In this document: piece after piece, positions 32,561 to 43,690 of the stretch
How positions within the stretch are numbered: the stretch's first letter is position 1
How the letters are laid out: every line of letters starts with the position of its first letter
NCBI GenBank assembly: GCA_943736015.1
Contig: OX031072.1
Coordinates: forward strand, 11,807,501-11,871,500
Reading direction: 5' to 3'
From: Tridacna crocea
Lineage: Eukaryota; Mollusca; Bivalvia; Cardiida; Cardiidae
Length of the DNA: 64,000 nt
The notes under the pieces: model-generated
What the model was told of the DNA's origin: nothing
Seen by the model: the letters and a program-made list of their open reading frames with translations, nothing else
The model's database searches: none
Translations under genes and position numbers: made by a program

Positions 32561-33676
32561 CAGCTTTTGAGATGGCTCCCAGTAAGTACCAGTTCCCGAG
32601 TAAATATCCGTGGGTTTTGCAATGTCATCAGTAATACCTTTATGAAGATTTGGTGTCGCCTTTAGATCAAAATTTGTTAAAAGCCTCGTTTTTTCCATCA
32701 AATCAGATAAGAATTTGTCTCTATTTACTGCGAAAATGCACGTACCGTTTTGGATTTAATGGCGTTCGATACTATTTCGGTTGAATAAATTTGCGGAAAC
32801 ATTATTCTATAAGATCGCAATTTTCTCTAGCAGCCCCATGAACGACACTTAGATATTGTGAAAACAACAATGAAGAAGTCGTATTCAGACTTCCATGATG
32901 TATAACGACGCTTCAGAAAAGAAGATCGCGAGTTTAACTTTCGGTATTTTTAATGGTATTTCAAGCTTTGTCATTCCAGTGTGTGTGTGGTCAAAGAATC
33001 AGATTTAATATAACTTGTAGTTTCATTTTGGATCTACCCTGTGCAATAACTTGTGTGTCATAGTACAAAAGTTTGGCTTTTTTTCCCGTATGCGTCTGTA
33101 TTATTTAACCGTGAATCCAGAGAACACATTAATTAGAGTCGCACTATGAAACCACACGCGTGACCATAAACCTAGTACATGTGTCCAAGCAAAACTATCT
33201 TACCTTCTTGTTGCTTAGACGGAGAATGTTATTCAAGACTAGATTAAAGAAAATTTTAGTAGGACATTCAATCTAGACAGCTGCTCCATAATTTTTTAAA
33301 ATCTTTTGACCGAATATCATTACTTTTACGATTTCGTGCACTCCGTAAACATTTTTTAGCATTTTTTTAAAACTAAGTTTTAATCACAAATTTAAATGTG
33401 ACAAGGGCCAAATATTATCTTGACCGATTAATCGCGTTTTACTTATTTGTTCATTTAGTCGTCACAGAAATCAATCACAGTAGTTTCGGGACCGTATTTA
33501 AGCAATCACCCTTAATTGCATGTTCATTTAAACCGTATATCTTTTCTTTGCTCACAGACGCAGTGTCCGACTCGCTAAGCCAACTGTTATAGCTTTAAGA
33601 AGCTTTGTCGATTTCTTAATTTAGAAGACGGCTAGGTATTCTGTTCAGAATGATCTGTGAATACGTGTCCTGAAAT
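32561..33676. other. No gene seen
   Basis: AT-rich DNA with short ORFs only. Confidence 0.4.
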
Positions 33677-33766
33677 CAGGGTCCGTATTCACCTACCACT
33701 GTTGTTCTTATCTCCAGAATTTTCTATATGTGCAAGTAACATAAAAATGATTAACTGAACCTTTTG
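33677..33766 (+). mobile_element. Half copy of the GTATTCACC palindromic MITE
   Basis: CAGGGTCCGTATTCACCTACC, then CCAGAATTTTCTATATGTG and CAAGTAAC follow the left arm of the 56470-56673 element. The second arm is missing, and the repeat array at 33770 follows immediately. Confidence 0.65.
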
Positions 33767-33769
33767 ATC

Positions 33770-34330
33770 CTGTCGGATAAAAAAGTAGGTCACAGGGCTA
33801 ATTCTTAGAAAATCAGTATATGCATTCTAAGGGCCACACTTTCGGCCTGATTCTCTTGAAAATTTGTCAGAACAAGTGCCTTGCTAATATCTCGGACATG
33901 TTCGAAATTGGGTCTTGTCGGGTCAAAAAGAGGGTCCCGTGGCTTAATATTATAAAAAACCTAATGTATACTCTAGAGACCATTTTTACCATATACCTGG
34001 AACTTTATCAGAATTCTCGTCTTGATGATATCTGACAAGTTCGAAATTTGACAATGTCCGGTCAAAAAGTAGGTCACAGGATCAAATCTTAGAAAAGACC
34101 TTGTGTGCAGTCTAGAGGCCACATTTTCACCCTGCTAACCATTATACTATGCCAGAGAAGACTGAAATTAGGCCAGAACAGATCAAAGAGTCGATCACAG
34201 GACCAAATCTTAAGAAAAATTGTGTGCACATTTTCAGCCTGAATCTTATGAAACATTATCAGAATGTCTGGATATCTCTGATGAATTCAAAAGTAGATCA
34301 AGTAAGTAAAAAGTAGGTCACTTACACGCA
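33770..34330 (+). repeat. Diverged AAAAAGTAGGTCACAGG tandem units
   Basis: AAAAAGTAGGTCACAGGG at 33779 recurs with changes at about 33925, 34065, 34183 and 34308. Spacing falls from 146 to about 120 bp. Between the cores are TAGAGGCCACATTTTC and TCTTGATGATATCTGACAAG-like blocks. Non-coding. It adjoins a Helitron-like terminus at 34403, so it may be the body of that element. Confidence 0.75.
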
Positions 34331-34402
34331 TGCGTTTTACGACGTTAAAACCACGTTCAAAACCACGATCTCTCCAGCTTTATCATCAATTGGTGACTTT
34401 TT

Positions 34403-34436
34403 TCAGGTGAGCGCTGTAGGGTCAATAGCCCTCTAT
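34403..34436 (-). mobile_element. Helitron-like 5' terminus, minus strand
   Basis: TCAGGTGAGCG followed by the hairpin-like AGGGTCAATAGCCCT is the reverse complement of the 5' end pattern at 22781-22808 (hairpin then CGCTCACCTGA). If so, the repeats at 33770-34330 lie inside an element read from the minus strand. Confidence 0.5.
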
Positions 34437-35290
34437 CTATATCGTTTTAGATTCCTCTTTTGATCCAAGTAAATGACATTTGGTAATCGATATGATCTAT
34501 TGTAAAGCTCGGTACTTCTAAACGTGTTCTAATTAGGGTAAGTGAGTTGATAGACGATTGATAAATCAATGGGGGCGACTCAAGTGGCATTAAGAGCCAA
34601 TCTGAGACGGAAGCATACGACAGTACGACAAACTCGGAATAGAAACACGATATAAAACGTGTTTGAGAAACGTCCATACCATTTTGTGTAACCTTTATCC
34701 CATCCTTCATTATGCCATTGATATGTGGTTTTCAACATTTACACTGCTTTTATTCGGGTGAGCAATCAATACTGAAATACACCACCAGTAGTACTCAAAA
34801 TTACGGCTATTGTCTTTTTCCAGAAAGCATTTGTTACCGCCTATATAAAACGTCAGCTGTACTGTTTTTCGGAACATTAAGGGTGGCGTTATATTTTCCC
34901 TGTTTCAACTTTTTACTACAGGGTAGATCGTATAGTGGGAAATGTACCCAGTTTTGCATTTTTTCGGGTGTCAAAACTTTATCCACGCAATTGGCGCTGG
35001 TGCTCTGGCAACGGTGCCTTGTTCAGCATGGAACCATTGTATTTCTTTTGCCATTTTGTAGACTGTCTTAGCTTTTATCAGTTGGTGTCTGATGCCTTTG
35101 ACACGGCTTGTAATTCAGATAGATCATATCTCCTACCTATCTCTTAGTTTCGAGACTCCCTCGTGAGAATAATCCATGCGTTACACAAACCTCGAGCATT
35201 CAATGTCCGCACGACATTTAAAACTGCAAACGCTGGGTGACGAAGAGCGTCGTTACATTTTTAGCATATTAAATTAGGTTTTAATGTCTA
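34437..35290. other. No gene seen
   Basis: A 119-codon plus ORF (34712-35071) overlaps another ORF in a second frame. It has no domain and is not called. Confidence 0.4.
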
Positions 35291-35844
35291 CGATCCCTAA
35301 CTCATCGGTAAATACTGTTTAAAATTGACGCCATCGGCCAATTTCGGCAGCATTCGTCTTTTGATATGAGAGGCGCCGTACATTATCTCCCGCTAGATGG
35401 CATTCTATAAATACTCATCTATCTGATAAGGGCATCGTGGGTACAGAACCGAACCACTTTCCTACGCGACAACCGTTACTTTGAATTTAAAACAAAAAAA
35501 AAAATGGTTTACCCAATAAAACACTACCTCGTGCAATTCACTCAACTATGATCACCAGTTTAGAGAAATCTGTTGCTAAAGCAGGTCTCATTTCTCCTCA
35601 AACGTATTGATACGTAAAAGCTATTTTCAATATTGCTACTTTATAGAGCGTAATATTACAGTCAGCCCGCTTTCGGGGCTAGTCTTATGAGACAGTCGAA
35701 TCATCGAAGAATATGACATGCGCAGACAACGAGGCGCCGTAGATTGATTAAATCATTGTAAATGTCGTGAAACAATGACGTTTTCGGAAAGGCTATTCGG
35801 CCATTCTCGGCAGCTTAGGTCTCTTTAATATGAGTTAGGGATCG
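35291..35844. mobile_element. 554-bp element with perfect 15-bp inverted ends
   Basis: CGATCCCTAACTCAT at 35291-35305 and its exact complement at 35830-35844. Inside, CGGCCAATTTCGGCAG followed by ATATGAG is echoed by CGGCCATTCTCGGCAG and ATATGAG near the right end, and GGCGCCGTA occurs twice. It could be a decayed DNA transposon or MITE. No target duplication was decided. Confidence 0.45.
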
Positions 35845-36540
35845 CACCATGGTATCGATCCAGGTCAGCCTGCGCATTCCGTCAAAAATTTTCTGTATGC
35901 TGAAGGGGCATTCTACCTCAAAATTGAGCTAGTAACATGTATTTGAGGAAGTGGCTATCGTGAATCAACGAGTATTTAATGGCTTGCTTGGTACCATCAT
36001 TGGTCACAGAGATGCATTAAGCATTGATACCCACCTCGCCTAAACTATTTTCTTCTACATGCTTGCAACTTGTAAATCAAACGAGATCAATGAAAAGGGA
36101 CATCGTGTCTGTTCGAATTCTTGACAAAACAGCTTAGAGCACAACTTCCTCATATAAATGGGTGAAGACGGTTGGACAAGATGTTCACTACTGAAAGGGT
36201 AAAAGGGTAGCTCAGATAACAAGGACCATCAAATTAATTTTGACACTGTTATGCCCCTATTTCATTTTTTAATTTTAACCTCAATTCGAGAAACTGCAGA
36301 AACTCGAGAAACGTTGGCGACCACATGCGATGCTTTTCTTTACAAAATGTCCTTGGAACACTGAGTTATACCAAAGAAGTTAAGATCAATAAAACAAGCA
36401 GTTACATCTTAAAAGTAACTGTAAAAACCTTGGCTTGTACGGTGCAATTTCTCTTTTTGCAGCTCTGAGCGGCGTGGTGTAATAATCTTATTTACATATT
36501 ACACTGCTGGTGCTTCTAAATAACACAATTTGTCAGTGGT
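35845..36540. other. No gene; MITE scrap
   Basis: GTCAGCCTGCGCATTCCG to GGGGCATTCTACC (about 35865-35915) is probably a fragment of the 17942-18171 MITE family. The rest is featureless. Confidence 0.4.
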
Positions 36541-36690
36541 GTCCGTGGTCGTGAGGTAGAGCGACGGCCTCATATCCTAAAGGTCCTGAGTTCGATAACC
36601 GGGGGCGGATGTCAATTTGGGATTTTTCATTGCCCACAAATTCGGCGCGAGTACTGGTGTAGTTCCCAGGAAGCAGAATCAAGAGAGATT
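36541..36690 (+). mobile_element. tRNA-derived SINE
   Basis: GTCCGTGGTCGTGAGGTAG gives an A-box-like start and CTGAGTTCGATAACC a B box. The non-tRNA body contains GGATTTTTCATTGCCC, CGAGTACTGGTGTAG and CCCAGGAAG. It aligns over about 150 bp with the inverted copy at 24545-24700. The tRNA part cannot fold as a functional tRNA. Confidence 0.75.
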
Positions 36691-37884
36691 GGTACAAGTT
36701 GTAAGAAATTTTTTCTCAATCGATGTAAAAAATGTGTTTAAAAGATACCACAGTTACGCTTTAGGTGGTCAGGAAATACAAAAGTTGACAAGTAGGCCTA
36801 ATCGGTAAACTTACAAACTTGTCACCCTCTCTCAATCTCATTTTCTATCGAAATAATCTCTGTTTAGTTTCAAATTCTGCCCCGAGTTCTACCCATTCTT
36901 TCTCTCTCTTCCAGTCGAATCCCTTTTGAAAATAACATTGAAAACAACTAAAGAACTTTGGTATGAAAAACATCTAAAATGGATTGCACATCTTGGACCT
37001 ATAAGAACAAACATTGCATGAAGTACTTCGGCATAAAAAAGTACAAAACCCAGAAATTGCAATTTCGAAGTTGATTTCAACGGAAAGGAAATACCATATC
37101 AGATCATGTAGTTCAAAAATCTCCGCACGAAAAAAACGCAGCAATAGTTTTAGTTATTGATGAGCAATTGAAATTCTGTTGTTCTGTTATCGCCTGGCCT
37201 ATACCTTACGAAAAATACTTCAATGAAACCAATACAAAAATCGGAACAAAAATAAATCCATTAATTTTCTACGGCTATCTTACAAGAAATACAAAAATAA
37301 CCAATATAACATTCGTATTGTGTGGATTTCTTTCAAGAAAGTAAATTCAAAGAAAAGCAATTACCTTTACGTTATTTTTTCCTCTTTAAAATCCCGAATT
37401 GTGAGTTGTCGCTTTACTGAAAACAACTGCCTTTTCTGTTCTCTTTCAATGATCCTCACCAAGAACTCGTAGAGTTTTTTTGAAGTCCACTGAGAAATTG
37501 CTTCTAATGCGTATCGGTTAGAAAGTTAAGTGATCAAGTATTCACTTTAGAAAGTTTAAAATGTTTTTTACTATGTCATGCGACACGTTTTTCCAACAGC
37601 TATTCTAAACTTGATAAAGTCGAGTAACATGAAAAGTAAAACGCGAATTTAGTTTGAAAGAATCACTTTAAAAGTTATAGAGATCCGAATTGTTGATAAC
37701 GTATGCCAATAGAACGTGATATACGATTAATGTAATGGTGGCAAAGTCGGAGTATAATAATTATTTTTCTGCTATCTTCTTCCTTAATACAACACCAACT
37801 GAAACGGATTACAACAGACGACTGGGAAAATATCCTCGTTAAATACTATTACAAAGGTTTAACACATTTATTCAAAGACAGTGA
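36691..37884. other. No gene seen
   Basis: AT-rich DNA, no structure noticed. Confidence 0.4.
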
Positions 37885-37930
37885 GGCAAAAGAAGATATT
37901 GCTTGGTACAAGCAATTTTCTTTTGTTGCC
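37885..37930. repeat. 46-bp imperfect palindrome, TTAA-MITE core relative
   Basis: GGCAAAAGAAGATATTGCT and AGCAATTTTCTTTTGTTGCC flank a short loop. The outline (GGCAAAAG..ATTGCT..AGCAAT..TTTTG..GCC) is that of the central palindrome at 18507-18551, with changes partly matched on both arms. Confidence 0.55.
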
Positions 37931-40900
37931 ACATTTTTTTTGAAACGTGGTCTGCAAAAGCACATAAAAGAACCTCTGTAAGAAACAATGAATAAAGACA
38001 CTAAGCTTACTCCGTTACAACAATATTGTCTCGAGCGCTAAGATGACAGGAGAAATTGAATACTCTCTCACTTTCGAATCAGATCAACGCCCTTTCTCCA
38101 GGAAACACAATAGCTGCTGAATATAAAGTTTCAGTAGATGAAATAGTTTCAGTAAGTCTTATTAGTTTCGTTTGTTTTCACAGTGGTTTTCAACGCTTGT
38201 TACTTGTTTATCACTGTCGCACCTTCATTCTGTCAGTGTTTAATTGTAAGCAATCCTCACGACACGCTTCTGTCGACGACAAAGTTAATCGTTGAGAAAA
38301 TGCATTTTGTTACCAATATCTTCTTCCAATCCCCAAATTTTGACCCAGCAATATAGTAGTATGAGCTGCTGAGTATGCCAAAAGTAAATCATTAAATAAA
38401 ACACTTAGACCTGTCCTTCCCTTGTAAAACAGTGCAGCAAAAGTGTCTCTTATAAGTTTTGAAAGTAAGATAAATCTGTACTATTACAGCCCGGAAACAG
38501 TTTAAACTGTCGTGACATTATCTGTAGTTACTCCATTTGTTTGTGGTCTTGCTGTATCACACTTATTTTTGATCTACTTGAGCCAGCAAAATCTTTGTTA
38601 AAAAAAGGATGTCGGTGAGAACCAAATATTTGTTGGTTGGTATAAAGTATTCTTGGATACTGAATATACACGGAAATTTCACGTTGTATTTTCTCTTATC
38701 AATTTAATTTTGAAACAACTATACTCGAAGCAGACATTTGTGTACCCTCCCTCTTTCCACACCTCTTCTCAAACAGGAAGAAAATCTTATTTTCTTTTTG
38801 CAAATGAAATATGATGACGAAGAGAGGGTTTTTTTTTCTAAGGCGGTAACGTCTTACCATGGAAAATGTACAGTTCTGGTGATATATAAAATTTTCCTCA
38901 GGCTATATGGCCTTAACTGATTTTAAACTAAGGGCACAAAGCATCAAAATACTGTCTTGATGGATTATACGATCTACGCAGACAAAATGCCGAGCTCAAA
39001 CTTCCATTTTTGGTCTCACATGGATGGAGTATGAACGTTGCTTCACAATCCCGTTTGTGACTTCGCTTCAAACAAGTCCCTGTAAAGCACTTCAAGCCTG
39101 CCTGAAGCTGGCCAGAAACGGTGTTGTGTTGAACCGCTGTCGGTCTGTGCTTAAAACTGATGGTCTATGGGACGTCTTGAAGCCATTTCCCGAATCAGCC
39201 TATCGTGCTTGGAGTCGAGTTTTTCGGATGCTTGGCTGTGTGAGGCTGGTCTGTTTCAAACATTGAAAACGCCATTTGCTCCTCAACGTTGTTGGTAAGA
39301 CGGATGCTGAACCATTATCAAGCTTGCTGTATGCTAGTCGATCTGTTCAACCATATAACGCCCATGTCCGCAATGTAAAGAGCGATTTCTCTTTAATGGT
39401 TTATTAAGAGAAATTGCTGTCGCAGAGTATTCTTGCTTTAACTAGGCTAAAGAAAAGTTTGGCAATATGGTACTCAAAACGATGGATACTAAACTAAACC
39501 ACAGCATGTGGTATTGCCTGTACCTTACAGATTATTACTGACAAAAGCAAGCTAATGTTCTTTTGCAATTTCGGTTAAGACCAGATCTTGGGTGTACATG
39601 TGTTTTGACAGAACCTGCCCTCTTTTGGCTCAGTGACACAAACTACTCAAAGTTTGCTAAACACCAAGACTATTTAAGTACATAGTTGTAATGAAAATCC
39701 TTTAGAAGAAAGGATACTTTTAACATCGATTTTATTTTGCTCTGTTCATTTATACATTTTTCAGTAGTGTTCGTAATTTGTAGACATATACCTTACTTCC
39801 AATGTTTTAAAAGACGGTATATTTTCATAAATTTATACCTCTGGAAACAATGAACTTATCAAGGTCACTTTTCACATTAGCATGAATTGTATCACCATTA
39901 AATTTTATCGAATGCAGCCTTTCCTTAATTTGTGTACAGTGTGACTTCTGAATGATACTTTCGTTGTCCCAGCAAGTTATGATTAATATTGATATTCAAA
40001 TTCCATTTCTCTTTTCTTTTCTCATTAAAGAATTTGAAATGTCTTCCATTCACCACTTCCAGCTTAATTACTTTTTGCGTTTCTATATTTGATCAGTATA
40101 ATCATATTAATTTTTAGCTCGGGTTTTCTCACCGAATATGCCTGAGACAATGTCTTTTCATACACATTAGCTTATTTGCGTAATGCAAAGATTTTATGTC
40201 TTTTGATATGTGTCATTACTGAAAGTGTTTGATTCAAACTCTGGCTAGTTGTTACTTATCACGAGAAGAATCAGTTAAGAAGAGGCAGGCCTCCATGTTT
40301 TGCCGACTAGGTCTTGCCACAGTGTTACAGTTGGTACCCTTTTCTTGTTTCAAAATAGTACCGTATATATTGATATATACATGCACACGTGTCAAAAATA
40401 AGTACTTTTAGGGACATTTTGCGCACGGAAATAATTACGATTTCAAGATACTCATTATTGGTTGGTACACTCGTAAAATACCCAAACAGAAATCGAAAAG
40501 GTTTCCACACAGCAAAAATTTCCACTGGTAAGTATTTGGTGTTTCAAATAAAATGTTGGTGAAAGTGCAGGTCTTATTAGTCAGGAAGATGGGCTGTAAT
40601 AAAATCTTAAAGAGAAAATAAACGAACCGTCCCCCATATATTTTTTTCAAATGGAATATCAGTGAATTTCAAAAATAAGTACTGTGACAAAATTGCTAAA
40701 ATTTAGCAACAGAAGAATACGTATATTGTTCTAAAGCGTCAATTATGAAGTTAAAGAACACATATTAGAATTACACTAGTCCATTTCATGATAAACTTTC
40801 ATGTCTTCAGGGCAAATTCAATAACATCGACATTAAAAGTCTTGTAATACAGGTAGATAAAAAGTAATACATTACATTGTATCCGTTATGATTGGAAACG

Positions 40901-41944
40901 TTGTCTTTCATACCATCAGTCACCAGCATACAACAACCATGTGAACAAAATCAAATTCTTTGCAGTCATTCTTACGACTTGTGCTCAAAGTTGGACTAGT
41001 AGTTTAAATAGAGTTTGAAACAAGAACTCTTATAGTATTGAATAACAGTACTAAATCCCCTACCGGCCTTATATATCGCTGCCAGTATAGTTTCGGAAAC
41101 TCTGCGGAGGACAAAGAACGTATTTGATCCCCTTTCAGAATTATAAGCGCCCTGTGTATTTTTGTATACAATGCTTTAATGTAAGCCTGATATATAAGCG
41201 TTTTCCTCATTGAAGTAAGTTTGTTGAAAAGTTTTACGAAGACAAGATGTGTTTGTGAGACACAAGTGCCCTTGTAAAGCAAATTTTTAGAAATATGACC
41301 TTTACCTTGTGAGATCACCTTGGCTTTATAATCAGCAGGTGTGTACCAATGAGAGGTTTCACCTTGCCACGTGTGTTATAACTTAAGTACTTAAAAAATA
41401 TACAGAGAAGTGACTATGAAAATTGTTTATGAAAAGGGTTATTCTTTTTTACCTTGACCTGGGACATTTAACACACTGAAGATTGGTATCCATGACAGGT
41501 ACCTACATATCAAACATGTGCCTTGTAAGTAAAAAAAGTCTGGAAAATGGGGGGGGGGGGGCGGTTGTGAACTTTTTGTAAGTCCAAAGCCCATTATTTC
41601 TTTAAAAAAATCAGTGGAGCAGAACGAACGAAGCCAACGTGTCGTTTTTTCCCTTATGGTCAGAATTGCTGTATGGTCACACATTCTTTTGTAGTAGCAA
41701 CATGCCTCTGGTACTGTTCTGTGCAATTCATTAAGTCATTTCTGTAACGGATTGAATGGTGCAAAACAGTGGTTACAGATTCGGATCGTCTTGGGCCTTC
41801 CAGTCGTAGTCTTGATATTCCTTGTCTTTGACATGGTCGTTCATGTTCATGTCGGGTATTCCGGTATTGCAGTAGCATCTGGCACCTCTTTTAGTTTGGC
41901 GTTTTCGGAATAAACATTGAGGTATTGCTGCGTTCTGGGTAAAT
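37931..41944. other. About 4 kb without a recognised gene
   Basis: Notable items: an 80-codon ORF in locally GC-richer DNA (39024-39266, no domain); a hairpin GCGATTTCTCTTTAA / TTAAGAGAAATTGC at 39382-39416; the ACTACTCAAAGTTTGCTAA repeat at about 39643, shared with 19.44 kb; and a run of G at about 41550. A 104-codon minus ORF (41004-41318) is unconvincing. Confidence 0.4.
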
Positions 41945-43215
41945 GTTCCCGTTCTATGATACGACGGAACCATTATCTGGAAAAAAGTACCGTATTATGT
42001 GACTGAAGTACCGAGCCCTGATACGAAATTACTGTATGTGACGAAAGAACCACACTTTTGCCCATGACAAAAGTGCCCTTATCTTTAACAAAAGTACAGT
42101 AGTGTTTTATGAAAAAAAGCAATATTTTCTTTGAGCAGAGTACCGTCATCCATAGCGAAAGTACCATTATCTGTGGAAAACTTGTGATAATTTGTGACGA
42201 AAGTACCGTTATCTGTGGCAAAATTACTAGTTTTTCCTAAATTTGAAGCGTGGTCTGTGAAGAAAAGTATGGATATCTCTACAAAACTATGTTTCGAAAG
42301 TACCGCTTTATAAAAATTGCCGTGGTATACGACGAAAGTATCATCTGCTAGAAAATGCGCGTTCAGTTAGATAAAGTACCTTTTCTGCGAATGAATTACC
42401 GTTATCGGTGAAGAAGTACAGTTACCGCTGGCGAAAGTACTGTTCTCTGAGGCAAAAATACGCTTACCTCCAAGGAAAGCACCGCAGTCTGTAGTGAATG
42501 CACCGTTATCCCTGACGAATATACCGTTATCTGTAACGAAAGTACCCCTTTCTGTAACGAATAACCGGGAAGCGACAGCGCCGTTATCTGGAGCGAAAGT
42601 ATCACTTTTTGTAACGAAGAACCGAGAAGCGAAAGCAGCCTTATCTGGAGCGAAAACATATGGACCTGTAACGACAATACAGATTATCTCCTACGAAAGC
42701 ATCGTTACATCAAGGGAAAGTACCGTTATCTGTCATGTGAGTATCATTTTTTTTTTTGCAAAAAAGGTTCCCGTTATTTGTAACAAAAGTACCGATATCT
42801 AAAGCACGAAAGTACCTTTGTTGCCAAAAATCTTCATCTGTAACGAAAGTACCGTAATCTAAAATAGAAGCACCGTTTTCTGTCGCAAAAGTACCGTTAT
42901 TTGAAACAAAAACACCGTTAACTGTTGCAAAAACCCCGTTATCTGTTGAGAAAGCACCGTTATCTTTTTCGAAAGTACCGTCATTTGAAACAAAACACCG
43001 TTATCTATAGCGAAAACACCGTTATCTGTTTGGAAAGCACCATTAGTTGTTACGAAAGCACTGTTATCTGTAGCAAAAGCACCGTTTACTGTATTCAAAG
43101 CACCCTTATTTGTACCGAAATCAGTGATCTGAAACGAAAGTATCGTTAACTTCCGGGAAATCACCGTTATCTGTAAGGAAAGTACATGTACCTCAATCTG
43201 TGTGTAAAGCGCGGT
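41945..43215. repeat. Large diverged 21-bp minisatellite
   Basis: Dozens of units built on TTATCTGTAACGAAAG followed by a five-base tail ending CCG. In the best part (about 42890-43130) units follow each other every 21 bp; elsewhere indels and spacers interrupt. Because 21 is divisible by three, the frames without a consensus stop read as heptapeptide repeats: plus-strand PLSVTKV and STVICSE types, and minus-strand VLSLQIT and GAFATDN types. These account for several ORFs of 74-102 codons on both strands, none convincing as a protein. The array resumes at 43535 after a SINE. Confidence 0.9.
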
Positions 43216-43534
43216 TATTTATATTGATTAAATGATTGCATGGTGTTTACGCCATTTCCAACATTATTTCAGTTAAATCACGTCAGTGCATCTATCCATG
43301 CCTTCCTGGAGTTTCTGTTACTAGTACTCCGAAGAGAATTCTTTCCAAGTCACTGGCCGCTTTCCCACATAACCATCGTGGAAACAAGGATCAGCGGTGA
43401 GAAGGTTATGAATCCTGTCGCAATGACTATCATAAATTCTTGGAAAGAAATTGGCTAAGGCGGGAATCGAAATCACGACCTTCTGTTATCACGACCCTGT
43501 ACGCTTCCGACTGAGAGTTCTACCGGGATCCAGC
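43216..43534 (-). mobile_element. tRNA-like SINE interrupting the minisatellite
   Basis: Minus-strand reading from about 43530: CCCGGTAGAACTCTCAGTCG (A-box region), then GTCGTGATTTCGATTCCCGC (B-box region), as in a tRNA-derived SINE head. The body extends toward 43216. The 21-bp repeat units stop before it and restart immediately after it, so the SINE inserted into an existing array. Its tail and target duplication were not resolved. Confidence 0.65.
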
Positions 43535-43690
43535 CCGTTATTTATAACGAAAGTCATGTTTTCTGTAACGAAAGTAACCTTATATTTAGCGAAAGCACTG
43601 TTATCTGAAACGAAAGTAACGTTATCTGTAGGTAGCGAATGTAACTTTACCCACTGGAAAGATAAGGTTATCTGTGGAGAAGTACCCGTT
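43535..43690. repeat. 21-bp minisatellite, second block
   Basis: GTTATTTATAACGAAAGT, TTTTCTGTAACGAAAGTAAC and GTTATCTGAAACGAAAGTAAC continue the array of 41945-43215. Further degraded units (TTTGTGACGAAATTATT, TTGTGACGAAACTACCG) occur near 44370-44450. Confidence 0.85.

Noticed and set aside
34712-35147. Overlapping ORFs of 119 and 70 codons
   Set aside because: Two frames are open at once, there is no domain or splice support, and the composition is typical of AT-rich noise.
39024-39266. 80-codon ORF in GC-richer DNA
   Set aside because: Composition is slightly coding-like, but no homologous motif, splice sites or neighbouring exon could be identified.
42402-43164. Four ORFs of 74-102 codons, plus and minus
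   Set aside because: All arise from the 21-bp minisatellite period; the same DNA is open in several frames, so a protein is unlikely.
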